Source: Inquilinus sp. KBS0705
GTDB taxonomy: Bacteria; Bacteroidota; Bacteroidia; Sphingobacteriales; Sphingobacteriaceae
Length of the DNA: 64,000 nt
Assembly (NCBI GenBank): GCA_005938025.2
Contig: VCCI02000001.1
Coordinates: 1,240,001 to 1,304,000 of the forward strand
Reading direction: 5' to 3'
How positions within the stretch are numbered: the first letter of the stretch is position 1; each line of letters begins with the position of its first letter. Made by a program: the position numbers and the translations under genes. Shown piece by piece: positions 46,055 through 55,152 of the stretch. Under the pieces are notes generated by a model. It saw only the letters and a program-made list of their open reading frames with translations. It ran no database searches and was not told the DNA's origin.

Positions 46055-48484
46055 CTACTCTGAACGTAAACTTCTTACCGGATTAACTAATGCTGCCCTT
46101 ACCGCCTTATAACCCACGGTTACCCAGGCTATAATGATGGATACAGATATAGCCAACACAAACACGCTTGCTGATAGCGTTATCCGATAAGCAAAATTTT
46201 GCAACCAGTTTGACATGATGTACCATGCGGTTGGCATGGCAATTACAAACGATATGGCTATCAGTATCATAAACTCTTTAGAAAACAGTAATACGATATT
46301 GAATACTGATGCGCCTAATACTTTGCGCACACCCACCTCTTTGGTGCGTTGTACAGCCATAAACGATACCAGGCCATATAAACCCAGGCAGGATATAAAA
46401 ATGGCTATAGCGGCAAATATTTTGTAAACCATAGCCAGTTGGTTTTCCTGTTTATAAAACTGGGCTATATTTTCATCAAGGAAGAAACCGTTGTAAGCAT
46501 ATTCCGGATAGGTGGTTTCCCATAGCTTTTGTATGCCGGCAACTGTGCGGGTAAGGTTTTTTGTTTCGATCTTGATAGCAGCCTGCGATTCAACTTTTTT
46601 GTAAGGCATCATTACAATTGGTTTAACGGCATCGCGCAGCGAATTGGTTTTAAAATCTTTAACCACTCCTACTATAGGTGCCCAGGTAGGCATTCCGCCT
46701 GTTTTTACTGTTTTACCAATCGCATCTTCGGCTTTTTGTATGCCCAGTTTATGGATAAAGGTTTCGTTCACTACAACCTGCCTGGCGGTATCGCTTTGAT
46801 CGTAGCCCTGCCCCGCGGCAAACTTTAAGCCATAGGTTTTAAAATAATCGGCATCGCCATATTTAAGGAAAGTGCTAAATGTTGGGTCTTTTTTAGAATT
46901 GTTAAAATAGAAGTTGGTACCCCAATTGTTTTCTGATGATGGTGCATCCGAACTAAAACTCACCGATTTGATCTCCGGGTTTTGTAAAAGCTGTTGCTTA
47001 AATGCCTGCATTTTACTTAGCGTAACACTATCTGACGAGCCTGGTATAACCAGCACGGCATTTTTGTTAAAGCCCAGATCGGCCTGGTTAACAAAGTTCA
47101 TTTGGTTAACTGCTACAATGGTGCCTATTATTAATAATTGCGCTATGGCAAACTGTGCCACAACTAATGCCCTGCGCAATGGTATGCCACCAATTGATGC
47201 TGCGGTTATTTTATTTTTTAAAGCCATCACCGGTTTAAAACCTGATATAACCAAGGCAGGGTAAATGCCTGATAATAAAATCACAATCACCATTGTAATT
47301 AACAGGAATGATATTGTACCTGCGTTTAGCAAGGCAATATCATCTGGCACGCTGGCTATGTTTTTAAGGAATGGTAATGCCAGCTTGGCAATAGCCATAG
47401 CCAATATTACCGATGTTATAATGATAAGGGTGGTTTCGCCAATTACCTGTATAATAAGTTGCTGCCTGGTACTACCCAAAACCTTACGTATACCCACTTC
47501 TTTTGACCGGCCAACCGACTGCGCAGTTGATAAGTTAATAAAGTTGATAGAAGCCATAATGATGATCAATACAGCTATAAAAGTTAGGGTACTTAAAGTG
47601 GCTTTGCTGGTTAGGTGGTCGCCAAGGGTATTACCTACACGCGTATCAAAGTGTAACATACTAAGGGGTTGCAGCAAGTGTACGCGGGTTGTTTTCTTTT
47701 TATTAAGATCGCTTTGTTTGTTGGTAAAGCCTACTAATTGTTTTTCGAAACTTGCCGCCGTTACATTTTCGGGGAGTTGTGTATATACCTGAAAATTACT
47801 GCTTAAACTGTGCCAGTTGCCCGAAAAATTATAATAATCGCCATTTTGTTTCAGGGTGATGTAAGATACCAGCACGCGTAAAGGAAAATCGCTGTTATCG
47901 GGCGAATCTCCAACTATACCGGCTACCTTTAATGATAAAAAATTATCCATTTTAAGGTTTTTACCCATGGCGGTTTTCCAGTTGCCAAAGTATTTGGTGG
48001 CTGTTTTTTTATCTATCACCACCATATTGGGTTCCTTCAGCGCATCCTTATTACCATCCAGCCACTCTGCATTAAAAATATCGAAGAACTGCGGCTCAAT
48101 AAAAAACACGCCAATATTTTCGGTGAATTTTTTATTATCAGACGTATTTGCAGGATTATTACCGGGAACGGTTATCTGACTGCCGTAGCTGGAATTTATC
48201 GCTGCGAATTTATATTGAGGGAAATCGATACGTAAAGCATCAATTGCAGGTACAGATATACCGGGGTTAAAGTTTTCACCATCTTCGCCTATCTGTTTGG
48301 TTATAATATGGTAAATGTTTTTGTAGCTGGTAAAATTGGTATTAAAACTCAATTCAAACTGCAAAACAACAAATATGAGCAGGCATGCGGCTATACCCAC
48401 GCTTAAACCCGAAATATTTATAATAGAATATGCCTTATGACGGATGATATTTCTCCAGGCTATTTTGAAGTAGTTTTTAAACAT
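46055..48484 (-). CDS. FtsX/MacB-type ABC permease 7 (first gene of the seven-gene group)
   Basis: 809 residues. It is the promoter-proximal permease: the tandem-dyad element at 48579-48617 and a TTGGTAT box at 48519-48525 lie directly upstream. Coupling motifs are RSKEVGIRKVLGSTRQQL and VQRTKEVGVRKVLGASVFN. Half-1 end is ISGFKPVMALKNK. The PLSMLHFDTRVGNTLGDH stretch pairs it with permease 6, its likely closest paralogue, 45 bp downstream. C terminus NPVRSLRSE. Confidence 0.9.
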   Translation of the reverse strand: MFKNYFKIAWRNIIRHKAYSIINISGLSVGIAACLLIFVVLQFELSFNTNFTSYKNIYHIITKQIGEDGENFNPGISVPAIDALRIDFPQYKFAAINSSYGSQITVPGNNPANTSDNKKFTENIGVFFIEPQFFDIFNAEWLDGNKDALKEPNMVVIDKKTATKYFGNWKTAMGKNLKMDNFLSLKVAGIVGDSPDNSDFPLRVLVSYITLKQNGDYYNFSGNWHSLSSNFQVYTQLPENVTAASFEKQLVGFTNKQSDLNKKKTTRVHLLQPLSMLHFDTRVGNTLGDHLTSKATLSTLTFIAVLIIIMASINFINLSTAQSVGRSKEVGIRKVLGSTRQQLIIQVIGETTLIIITSVILAMAIAKLALPFLKNIASVPDDIALLNAGTISFLLITMVIVILLSGIYPALVISGFKPVMALKNKITAASIGGIPLRRALVVAQFAIAQLLIIGTIVAVNQMNFVNQADLGFNKNAVLVIPGSSDSVTLSKMQAFKQQLLQNPEIKSVSFSSDAPSSENNWGTNFYFNNSKKDPTFSTFLKYGDADYFKTYGLKFAAGQGYDQSDTARQVVVNETFIHKLGIQKAEDAIGKTVKTGGMPTWAPIVGVVKDFKTNSLRDAVKPIVMMPYKKVESQAAIKIETKNLTRTVAGIQKLWETTYPEYAYNGFFLDENIAQFYKQENQLAMVYKIFAAIAIFISCLGLYGLVSFMAVQRTKEVGVRKVLGASVFNIVLLFSKEFMILIAISFVIAMPTAWYIMSNWLQNFAYRITLSASVFVLAISVSIIIAWVTVGYKAVRAALVNPVRSLRSE

Positions 48485-48518
48485 AGCATTGTGATTTACA
48501 CAACTATGGTTAAAACAT

Positions 48519-48525
48519 ATACCAA
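48519..48525 (-). promoter_or_regulatory. TTGGTAT core promoter box of the seven-permease group
   Basis: Minus strand TTTGGTATATGTTTTAAC, 35 bp upstream of the permease 7 ATG and 54 bp from the dyads at 48579-48617, exactly the spacing seen at copy 1. Confidence 0.45.
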
Positions 48526-48578
48526 ACTGTTAATAAGCTAATAGTCAATAGTTTAAATAAGCCCAAATACTTACGATG

Positions 48579-48617
48579 TGTTCGTAAGTGTAACAGTCTG
48601 TGTTCGGTTATGATACA
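48579..48617 (-). promoter_or_regulatory. Tandem-dyad activator site, copy 2 (seven-permease group)
   Basis: On the minus strand TGTATCATAACCGAACA (48601-48617) and TGTTACACTTACGAACA (48579-48595) are separated by 5 bp. The two 17-mers share 11 positions with each other, giving TGTNNCANNNNCGNACA, and their centres are 22 bp apart. Confidence 0.7.
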
Positions 48618-48628
48618 GTATAATTATA

Positions 48629-48678
48629 GATCAGGGATCCGTTGATAAAGCAATTACTTCAACTTTAATCCCTGATCT
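48629..48678. terminator. Hairpin downstream of trpB
   Basis: AGATCAGGGAT and ATCCCTGATCT form a perfect 11-bp stem with a 28-nt loop, 8 bp after the trpB stop. No T run follows on the minus strand, so terminator function is uncertain. It sits between trpB and the control element of the permease group. Confidence 0.45.
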
Positions 48679-48685
48679 CAAATAA

Positions 48686-49867
48686 TCAAAATCCGAAATG
48701 CTTGATGTAAGTGCTCAGATCCTTATCTCCCCTACCCGAAAGGCATATCACCACGTTTTCGCCTTTACTAAAGGTCATTTTCTCTAAATAAGCCAATGCA
48801 TGGGCGGTCTCAATAGCCGGAATAATACCTTCCATCTGTGAACATAACAGGCCCGCATCTAAAGCCTCGTCATCGGTAATACTTACGTATTGCGCACGGT
48901 TAATTTTAAACAAGTGCGCGTGTTGCGGGCCTATACCGGGATAATCTAACCCGGCTGAAATGGAGTACGGTTCTTCTACCTGGCCATCGGCGGTTTGCAT
49001 CAATATAGTGCGACTGCCGTGTAAAACACCCTCCTTACCTAAAAAAGTGGTGGCTGCCGAGTGACCGCTATTTACACCTTTGCCTGCGGCTTCTACGGCT
49101 ACTAACTTCACATCCTCGTCATCTAAAAAATGGTAGAACATACCCATTGCGTTGCTGCCACCACCTACACATGCCATTACATAAGTTGGTAAATCTCTAC
49201 CGGTTTGCTCCAATAGCTGTTTTTTAGTTTCTTCGGATATGATCGATTGAAATTTTGCCACCATTTCGGGATACGGGTACGGGCCAACTACCGATCCGAT
49301 GATATAGTGGGTGTCAACAGGGTTCCCTATCCAGTCGCGCAGGGCCTCATTGGTGGCATCCTTAAGCGTTTTACTTCCCGATGTAGCCGGAACGACCTTT
49401 GCGCCAAGCATCTTCATACGGGCCACGTTAGGGGCTTGTCGTTCCATGTCTATTTCACCCATGTAAACCACGCACTCAATCCCTTTTAGGGCACAAACCG
49501 TGGCGGTAGCCACACCATGCTGCCCTGCACCTGTTTCGGCTATGATTCGTTTCTTGCCTAAGCGTTCTGCAAGTAATATTTGCCCTATGGCATTGTTTAT
49601 TTTGTGCGATCCGGTGTGGTTAAGGTCTTCGCGTTTAAAAAATATATTGGCACCATACTTATCAGAGTATCGTTTGGCATGGTATAGCGGCGAAGGGCGG
49701 CCCACATAATCGCGCAATAACTGGTCAAACTCAGCTTTAAAATCATCCTCGTTTATTATTTTAATGTACTGTTGCCTTAATTCCTCCACATTGGGGTATA
49801 GCATTTCGGGGATATATGCGCCGCCAAAATCACCATAGTATCCCTGTTCATTAACTCCGTATTTCAT
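48686..49867 (-). CDS. trpB: Tryptophan synthase beta subunit
   Basis: Condenses indole with serine to tryptophan using pyridoxal phosphate, normally in an alpha2-beta2 complex. 393 residues, TrpB1 type: [10 protein letters not shown] holds the PLP lysine (Lys89), followed by [13 protein letters not shown], the Gly-rich phosphate loop [12 protein letters not shown] and the C-terminal CLSGRGDKD. The start overlaps the trpF end by 17 bp, which indicates translational coupling. trpA, usually the next gene, is absent here, so the alpha subunit must be encoded elsewhere. Confidence 0.97.
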   Translation of the reverse strand: MKYGVNEQGYYGDFGGAYIPEMLYPNVEELRQQYIKIINEDDFKAEFDQLLRDYVGRPSPLYHAKRYSDKYGANIFFKREDLNHTGSHKINNAIGQILLAERLGKKRIIAETGAGQHGVATATVCALKGIECVVYMGEIDMERQAPNVARMKMLGAKVVPATSGSKTLKDATNEALRDWIGNPVDTHYIIGSVVGPYPYPEMVAKFQSIISEETKKQLLEQTGRDLPTYVMACVGGGSNAMGMFYHFLDDEDVKLVAVEAAGKGVNSGHSAATTFLGKEGVLHGSRTILMQTADGQVEEPYSISAGLDYPGIGPQHAHLFKINRAQYVSITDDEALDAGLLCSQMEGIIPAIETAHALAYLEKMTFSKGENVVICLSGRGDKDLSTYIKHFGF

Positions 49868-50489
49868 TGCTATATATTTTAATCGTATTAAATGCCTGTG
49901 TTAGTTTGTCAATATCTTTTAATGCCGGCGCTGTTTCAAACTTGCTGTTCAAATCAAGTGCGTAAAGCATCGGGTGATTAATACTTTTTACCTCTTCAAT
50001 ATTATCAGCGCTTAAGCCGCCAGATAAAAAGAATGGGACGTTTAACTTATATTTAGTTAAAATGGCCCAATCAAACGTTTTACCAGACCCGCCATGCACC
50101 GGCGTTTTGGTATCGAACATAAAATAATCCACTTTGTTGAGGTAGGGTCTTAATTGCTCAAAGGCGAACGCCTCATCAACTCCAAAAGCCTTTATAACCA
50201 CTACTTTCCCTTTAAACTGCTCGCAAAAATCGGGACTTTCTGTTCCATGTAACTGTATCGCATCAAACCCGTATCGGGTAATTAATTCGCTAATAGTCTC
50301 TGCTGCCTCATTTACAAAAACCGCGGTTTTGGTTATGCCTGTGGGTATTGCTTGCAAAATACCCTTATCTAAATCATCTATAAAACGTGGCGATCTATCA
50401 TAGCAAATAAAGCCTATATAATCGGGCGATAAAGCGGTTATATCCGCGATATTATCAGCATATTTTAAACCGCAAACCTTAATTTTCAT
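49851..50489 (-). CDS. trpF: Phosphoribosylanthranilate isomerase
   Basis: Converts N-(5-phosphoribosyl)anthranilate to the enol-carboxyphenylamino ribulose phosphate, step 3 of tryptophan synthesis. 212 residues, a TIM barrel with [14 protein letters not shown] (active-site Cys7) at strand 1, [47 protein letters not shown] (catalytic Asp) and [12 protein letters not shown]. It starts one base after the trpD stop and overlaps trpB. trpC is missing between trpD and trpF. Confidence 0.93.
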   Translation of the reverse strand: MKIKVCGLKYADNIADITALSPDYIGFICYDRSPRFIDDLDKGILQAIPTGITKTAVFVNEAAETISELITRYGFDAIQLHGTESPDFCEQFKGKVVVIKAFGVDEAFAFEQLRPYLNKVDYFMFDTKTPVHGGSGKTFDWAILTKYKLNVPFFLSGGLSADNIEEVKSINHPMLYALDLNSKFETAPALKDIDKLTQAFNTIKIYSNEIRS

Positions 50490-50490
50490 G

Positions 50491-51480
50491 TTAGTTGACT
50501 ATCAATGTTTTAAAGCTATTTAACGCCTTTTTACTTATTAACGATTCTTCTGCCTCGTAAAAGCAATCGGCAAAGCTTTTATCCGGTTTGATGGTTTTAA
50601 TGGCCATTGCGGCATTACTTAATACCACGCTGCTTTGGGCACTTGTAGCTTCGTCGTTTAAAACCTTCATAAATATATCAGCCGAATCACCAACCGTATG
50701 CCCGCCGGTTATTTCATCTTCATTCAGCTTATTAAAGCCTAAGGCTTCGATACTGTTTATTTTTTCACCCTCGGCACTAAACGTTTTAAAATCGCAGGTA
50801 AGGGAAATTTCGTCATAACCATCTAAAGCATTAAGGATGGTATAGTTAATACCCGATTTTTGATACAGGTAAGCATAAACCCTTGCCAGCTCTAAATTAA
50901 ACACACCTACTAACTGATTGTTAGGCTTAGCCGGGTTAACCAGAGGGCCAAGCATATTGAAAAAGGTTTTTACGCCCAATTCGCGGCGTATTGGTGCCAC
51001 AGTTTTCATAGCCGGGTGAAACAGCGGCGCATGTAAAAAGCAAATATTGGCTTTGTCAACGCTCTTTTTTAGTTTATCCGTATCATTGGTAAACACATAA
51101 CCCAAATGCTCCATCACGTTAGATGAACCGCAACCCGATGATACACCATAATTACCATGTTTGGCAACCTTATACCCTGCCCCTGCCACTACAAACGATG
51201 CCAGTGTAGATATATTAAAGGTATCCTTACCATCGCCACCTGTACCGCAAAGGTCAATCAGTTCGCCTGCTTCTAAATCAATAGGCAGGCAAAGCTCCAG
51301 CATGGCGTCTCTAAATCCTTCCAGTTCGTTTACCGTAATGCTGCGCATACAATAGGCGGTCATAAAGGCTGCCATTTGCGAATTGTTGTACTTACCTAAA
51401 GCAATGTTCTTCAAAATCTCTTTTGATTGCTCGCGGGTGAAGGTTTTATGTTCAAATAAGTGGTTAAGTATCTGTTTCAT
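50491..51480 (-). CDS. trpD: Anthranilate phosphoribosyltransferase
   Basis: Transfers phosphoribose from PRPP to anthranilate, step 2 of tryptophan synthesis. 329 residues: an N-terminal helical domain, then the PRPP site DLCGTGGDGKDTFNIST, KHGNYGVSSGCGSSNVMEHLG and PLFHPAMKTVAPIRRELGVKTFFNMLGPLVNP. It lacks a fused TrpG domain. It is the first structural gene after the leader peptide and attenuator at 51492-51603, which controls trpD-trpF-trpB as one unit. Confidence 0.95.
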   Translation of the reverse strand: MKQILNHLFEHKTFTREQSKEILKNIALGKYNNSQMAAFMTAYCMRSITVNELEGFRDAMLELCLPIDLEAGELIDLCGTGGDGKDTFNISTLASFVVAGAGYKVAKHGNYGVSSGCGSSNVMEHLGYVFTNDTDKLKKSVDKANICFLHAPLFHPAMKTVAPIRRELGVKTFFNMLGPLVNPAKPNNQLVGVFNLELARVYAYLYQKSGINYTILNALDGYDEISLTCDFKTFSAEGEKINSIEALGFNKLNEDEITGGHTVGDSADIFMKVLNDEATSAQSSVVLSNAAMAIKTIKPDKSFADCFYEAEESLISKKALNSFKTLIVN

Positions 51481-51491
51481 AAATTATGCAT

Positions 51492-51520
51492 AAAAAAAGG
51501 GCTGCCATGTGGCAACCCTT
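51492..51520 (-). terminator. trp attenuator terminator
   Basis: On the minus strand GGGTTGCC (51511-51518) pairs with GGCAGCCC (51499-51506), followed by TTTTTTT just before the trpD start. An identical GGCAGCC (51549-51555) right after the leader-peptide stop can pair with the same GGGTTGCC and so prevent the terminator. This is the 2:3 versus 3:4 arrangement of classical attenuation. Confidence 0.85.
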
Positions 51521-51555
51521 CTGTAATATCTAAAAAAACAAAAAATGAGGCTGCC

Positions 51556-51603
51556 TTACGATATCTCGTTTAGCCACCACCAATTGTTGTTTATTGTTTT
51601 CAT
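51556..51603 (-). CDS. trpL: trp leader peptide (three consecutive Trp codons)
   Basis: A 15-codon frame reads MKTINNNWWWLNEIS and then stops, with the three TGG codons at 51574-51582. The stop codon directly precedes the antiterminator strand GGCAGCC. When charged tRNA-Trp is scarce, a ribosome stalled on the Trp codons would leave GGCAGCC free to pair with GGGTTGCC and let transcription enter trpD. A TATTTG promoter-like box lies at about 51617-51622, so the leader mRNA would start almost at the ATG. Confidence 0.85.
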   Translation of the reverse strand: MKTINNNWWWLNEIS

Positions 51604-51689
51604 ATTATTATGGAAGCAAATATGGAAATAGTTTTCACTAAAAGCAAGCAGAATGATATTTTTACACAGATACGTTAAAAGCCCCCCTA

Positions 51690-52634
51690 ATGGCCATACA
51701 TCAACAAAAAATAAATCCCGAAAATGACCTGGGCTTTGGCCCGCAGCCTGTTATTAAAAGCCAGCCGCTTATTAATAAGGATGGGTCTGTAAACGTTAGG
51801 CGAAAAGGTCTTTCGCTTTTTAATACTGCCGACAATTACCATACGCTTATAAAAATGAGCTGGGGTAAGTTTTGGTTTGTAGTATTAAGCGGCTATTTAT
51901 TGGCTAATCTTTTGTTTGCCACTATTTATGTGCTAATAGGTATGGACAGTTTGGATGGCGCATCGGGCAGCGGCGAATGTAGCCACTTTTTAGATGCATT
52001 TTTCTTCTCCGCACAAACTATATCTACTGTAGGCTATGGGCATATTAGCCCTCGTGGTGTAGTAGCTAACAGTGTAGCCGCCTTTGAATCTATGATAGGT
52101 TTATTGGCTTTTGCACTGGCTACAGGTTTGTTATACGGGCGTTTTTCTAAACCATCAGCCAAGATAATCTACAGCGATAATATCCTGGTTGCACCCTACC
52201 AGGTAAACGGCCGGGGCTTAATGTTTAGACTGGCCAACTTACGCCGCAATGTTTTGATAGACCTGCAGGTGGAGATCATTTTTTCGTATAACGAGATAGT
52301 AGATGGTAAACCGCTCAGGCGTTTTTTTCCGTTAGAGGTTGAACGTAAAAATGTTAGCCTGCTTACTTTAAATTGGACTATTGTACACCCCCTTGATGAG
52401 AATAGCCCTTTGATTGATATGACAGCCGAAGAACTTGAAAATTCGCAAGCGGCATTTTCGGTATTATTAAAGGCGTTTGATGATACTTTTTCGCAAACCG
52501 TACATTCGCGTACCTCTTATACCTTTAACGATATGGTTTGGGGTGCCAAATTTATACCTGCGTTTGACCGTGATGAAGATGGACGTATAGTATTGGATAT
52601 GAGCAGAATTAGCCAATACACAACGGTTAATTAA
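51690..52634 (+). CDS. Inward-rectifier-type potassium channel (KirBac family)
   Basis: 314 residues. TM1 is residues about 60-84 and the pore helix is followed by the selectivity filter TVGYG (Thr113-Gly117). TM2 is about 125-150 and ends FALATGLLYGRFSKPSAKIIYSDN, the Kir junction. The C-terminal cytoplasmic beta-sandwich (LMFRLANLRRNVLIDLQVEIIF...PLEVERKNVSLLTLNWTIVHPLDENSPLIDMTAEEL) is the IRK domain. A tetramer in the inner membrane passes K+ under control of the cytoplasmic domain. It is divergent from the trp leader with a gap of 86 bp. Confidence 0.92.
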   Translation: MAIHQQKINPENDLGFGPQPVIKSQPLINKDGSVNVRRKGLSLFNTADNYHTLIKMSWGKFWFVVLSGYLLANLLFATIYVLIGMDSLDGASGSGECSHFLDAFFFSAQTISTVGYGHISPRGVVANSVAAFESMIGLLAFALATGLLYGRFSKPSAKIIYSDNILVAPYQVNGRGLMFRLANLRRNVLIDLQVEIIFSYNEIVDGKPLRRFFPLEVERKNVSLLTLNWTIVHPLDENSPLIDMTAEELENSQAAFSVLLKAFDDTFSQTVHSRTSYTFNDMVWGAKFIPAFDRDEDGRIVLDMSRISQYTTVN

Positions 52635-52653
52635 TGCCGTTTAATAGTGGGCC

Positions 52654-53469
52654 TTACTTCAATAACGGATTTTTCTCTTTAGAAAACACTTTGTAAACCT
52701 GGCTATCTAAAAAGGCCGGTAAGAACTTATTTAAAAATACGGTTAACTTACCCTGCCCTGTCATGATAAGGGTGCGCTCCCTATTTTCAACCCCTTTAAC
52801 TATAATGGTGGCTACTTGTTCGGCAGTCATCATTTTATCTTCTTCCAGCGTGCTTTCGCCTTGTTGAGTGCCGTTTTTATCTAAAGCGGTATTACGAATA
52901 TTTGATGCTGTAAAACCAGGACAGGCTACCATTACATGCACACCTGTTTTTAAATTCTCTACCCTAAGCGCATCCAAAAAGCCATTCATGGCAAATTTTG
53001 AGGCTGAGTAGCCGCTACGGCCGGGTAGCCCTTTATAGCCTGCAATTGATGATACGCCTACAATACTGCCTTTGGTCTGGATTATATGGGGCAGAGCGTA
53101 TTTTGTGCAGTAAACTGTGCCCCAGAAGTTTACATCCATCAGGCTTTTAAGCACTTTAATATCTGTGTCTTTAAACAAGGCCCGCATAGATATCCCGGCG
53201 TTGTTTATCAAAATATCTATTTTACCAAAGGTAGCGGTTGCTTGTTGAATTAAATGGGCACAATCTTCTTCTATCGAAACATCACATTGCACAGCCAGGG
53301 CTTTAACATCATGCTGTTTCTCAATATCTTGCGCTATTTCACATAAGGTAACATATTGGCGGGCTGCTAAAACAAGGTTGGCCCCTTGTTGGGCAAATTG
53401 TATGGCTAATGCCTTGCCTATACCCGATGATGCACCTGTTATTACTACTGTTTTATCTTTCAACTTCAT
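52654..53469 (-). CDS. Short-chain dehydrogenase/reductase
   Basis: About 271 residues from ATG 53469 (MKLKDKTVVITGASSGIGKAL); an upstream ATG at 53481 would add four residues. The Rossmann motif is TGASSGIGKA, with NNAG (about residue 90), catalytic Ser in VGVSSIAGYKG and YSASKFAM (Tyr-x3-Lys). The C-terminal segment TLIMTGQGKLTVFLNKFLPAFLDSQVYKVFSKE has amphipathic character. Cofactor and substrate are not determined. The start overlaps the end of the upstream glycosyltransferase gene, so recR, the transferase and this enzyme form one operon. Confidence 0.85.
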   Translation of the reverse strand: MKLKDKTVVITGASSGIGKALAIQFAQQGANLVLAARQYVTLCEIAQDIEKQHDVKALAVQCDVSIEEDCAHLIQQATATFGKIDILINNAGISMRALFKDTDIKVLKSLMDVNFWGTVYCTKYALPHIIQTKGSIVGVSSIAGYKGLPGRSGYSASKFAMNGFLDALRVENLKTGVHVMVACPGFTASNIRNTALDKNGTQQGESTLEEDKMMTAEQVATIIVKGVENRERTLIMTGQGKLTVFLNKFLPAFLDSQVYKVFSKEKNPLLK

Positions 53470-54301
53470 ATTTCGGGGCAAACATTTGCTGCATGGCCGG
53501 TATCTTAATTTCAGGCATGCGGAACAAATACTTTGCAGCGAATATAATCATAGCACCATAAAAATCCTTAATGTAGTGCCAGGTAAATTGAGGCTTTAAC
53601 TGCTTGCAAAAGTTAAGTATATAGGTACGTGGGAAGTAATAATTTTTGTAACCGGCAATACGCATACGGAACGAAAGATCGATATCCGCTCCAAAAGTCA
53701 TAAAACGCTCGTCAAACATACCCACATGGTTTAATACCGAGCTGCGTAACAGCATAAATGCGCCGTTTATAACATCCACTTCGGTAGTTGCAAATTCGTC
53801 TTCTTCTACCCTGCTTTCATCCATGTTTTTGTATAGGCGCGATTTTGGGAAAAACCTGGCCAACCCTGTTAAGCGCAACAATGATGCCCACGCGTTTGAA
53901 AAACCAATACGCGATTCTGTCAAATAATTTCCTCGGGGGGTTAACATCCTTACACCTACGCCACCTGCACCGTGGTGAGAGTCCATAAAGTCTACTACAT
54001 GCTGTATAGTTTTCTTGCCGCTTATTGTATCCGCATTGACCAGTAAAACATACTGCCCTTTGGCCTGCTCTAACGCGAGGTTACGCGATTTAGCCATGCC
54101 TAAGGTTTCTTTATTTAGGATCAACTTAGTTTCGGGGAACTCTCTCTGTAACATCGTAACAGAATTATCTGTTGATGCATCATCTACCACAAGTAGTTCA
54201 TAGTCTATATCCTTACAAGCATTAATTAAAGAATTAAGTGATTGCCTTAGTAGTACAGACATGTTATTATTTACAACTATTACAGAAAGTTTCATAGGCA
54301 T
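53453..54301 (-). CDS. Glycosyltransferase family 2
   Basis: 282 residues of GT-A fold: KLSVIVVNNNMSVLLRQSLNSL at the start, the nucleotide site ELLVVDDASTDNSVTML (Asp pair), QYVLLVNADTISG (metal-binding Asp region) and VINGAFMLLRSSVLNHVGMFDERFMTFGADIDLSFRM. A C-terminal amphipathic segment (KDFYGAMIIFAAKYLFRMPEIKIPAM) suggests membrane association. Donor and acceptor are unknown. The start overlaps the recR stop by one base, and the end overlaps the SDR start. Confidence 0.87.
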   Translation of the reverse strand: MPMKLSVIVVNNNMSVLLRQSLNSLINACKDIDYELLVVDDASTDNSVTMLQREFPETKLILNKETLGMAKSRNLALEQAKGQYVLLVNADTISGKKTIQHVVDFMDSHHGAGGVGVRMLTPRGNYLTESRIGFSNAWASLLRLTGLARFFPKSRLYKNMDESRVEEDEFATTEVDVINGAFMLLRSSVLNHVGMFDERFMTFGADIDLSFRMRIAGYKNYYFPRTYILNFCKQLKPQFTWHYIKDFYGAMIIFAAKYLFRMPEIKIPAMQQMFAPKYEVER

Positions 54302-54915
54302 TAGGATAAAGAATTCTCATATGGGATTCGGGTTACGATAGATCGTCCTAAAGTAATCTCGTCCACATACTCTAACTCTCCTCCAAAAGCTATGCCACGT
54401 GCAATGGTTGAAATATTAATATTAAATTGTTTTAATTTTTTATGAAGATAAAAAATGGTGGTATCGCCCTCCATAGTTGCGCTAAGGGCAAAAATAATTT
54501 CTTTAACAGCAGTATCTTTTAACCGTTCTACCAAGCTATCTACTTGCAGGTCGGCAGGGCCAATGCCATCCATGGGCGATATAAGGCCGCCTAATACGTG
54601 GTAAACGCCATTATATTGGTTGGTATTTTCAATGGCCATTACATCGCGGGTGTCCTCTACTACGCATATCAGTGAATGGTCGCGTTTTAGGGAGGCGCAT
54701 ATCTCGCAAATACGCTGATCGGATATGTTATGGCAGGTTTGGCAAAACTGTATCTCGTTGCGCAGTTTGCTTATGGCTGCACTGAATTTTTGCACTTCAT
54801 CCTTATCGCGGTTAAGCAGATGCAATACTAAACGCAGGGCGGTTTTTTGGCCCACGCCCGGTAATTTCGCAAACTCAGCAACGGCATCTTCCAACAATTT
54901 CGACGAAAAATTCAT
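54301..54915 (-). CDS. recR: Recombination protein RecR
   Basis: 204 residues, the usual length. A helix-hairpin-helix (LPGVGQKTALRLVLHLL, about residues 18-34), a C4 zinc finger (Cys58, Cys61, Cys70, Cys73) and a Toprim domain with SLICVVEDTRDVMAIEN and YHVLGGLISPMDGIGP. It acts with RecF/RecO to load RecA on gapped DNA. A dispersed repeat copy (55001-55066) lies 86 bp upstream in the 237-bp gap to permease 8. GT2 and SDR genes follow without a gap. Confidence 0.95.
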   Translation of the reverse strand: MNFSSKLLEDAVAEFAKLPGVGQKTALRLVLHLLNRDKDEVQKFSAAISKLRNEIQFCQTCHNISDQRICEICASLKRDHSLICVVEDTRDVMAIENTNQYNGVYHVLGGLISPMDGIGPADLQVDSLVERLKDTAVKEIIFALSATMEGDTTIFYLHKKLKQFNINISTIARGIAFGGELEYVDEITLGRSIVTRIPYENSLS

Positions 54916-55000
54916 TGTGCGAAAATAGCGATTTTAACGCAGATATGGCTGATTGTTAAAATTTGCCTTTACAGCATTTATAGGTTTAGGCTTTCTTCCT

Positions 55001-55066
55001 TCCGCTATAAATTATTCCATTTTTTTGTTGCTTATAGCGGGAATTTTTCGCTTTTTTTCGTTACCC
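55001..55066 (-). repeat. Dispersed 66-bp repeat, copy B (upstream of recR)
   Basis: Inverted relative to the copy at 9116-9181, with about 59 of 66 matches. Here CCGCTATAA (55002-55010) and TTATAGCGG (55032-55040) are perfectly complementary, a 9-bp stem around a loop of 21 nt, followed by the T-rich AATTTTTCGCTTTTTTTCG. It lies between the end of permease 8 and recR. Confidence 0.75.
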
Positions 55067-55152
55067 TGCACTAACTAATATAAAATATTATTTCAATTAA
55101 AAAAGCGCATTAGTTAAAACGGGCATTTTTTTAATGAGTTGTAGCCCGGTTC

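Noticed and set aside
31313..48484. Recent tandem duplication of the permease genes
   Set aside because: The copies differ in length, motif details and nucleotide sequence even at the conserved ends; only short motifs are shared, so the duplications are old.
53788..54203. Plus-strand frames over the glycosyltransferase gene
   Set aside because: They are shadows of the GT2 gene, which has a full set of family motifs.
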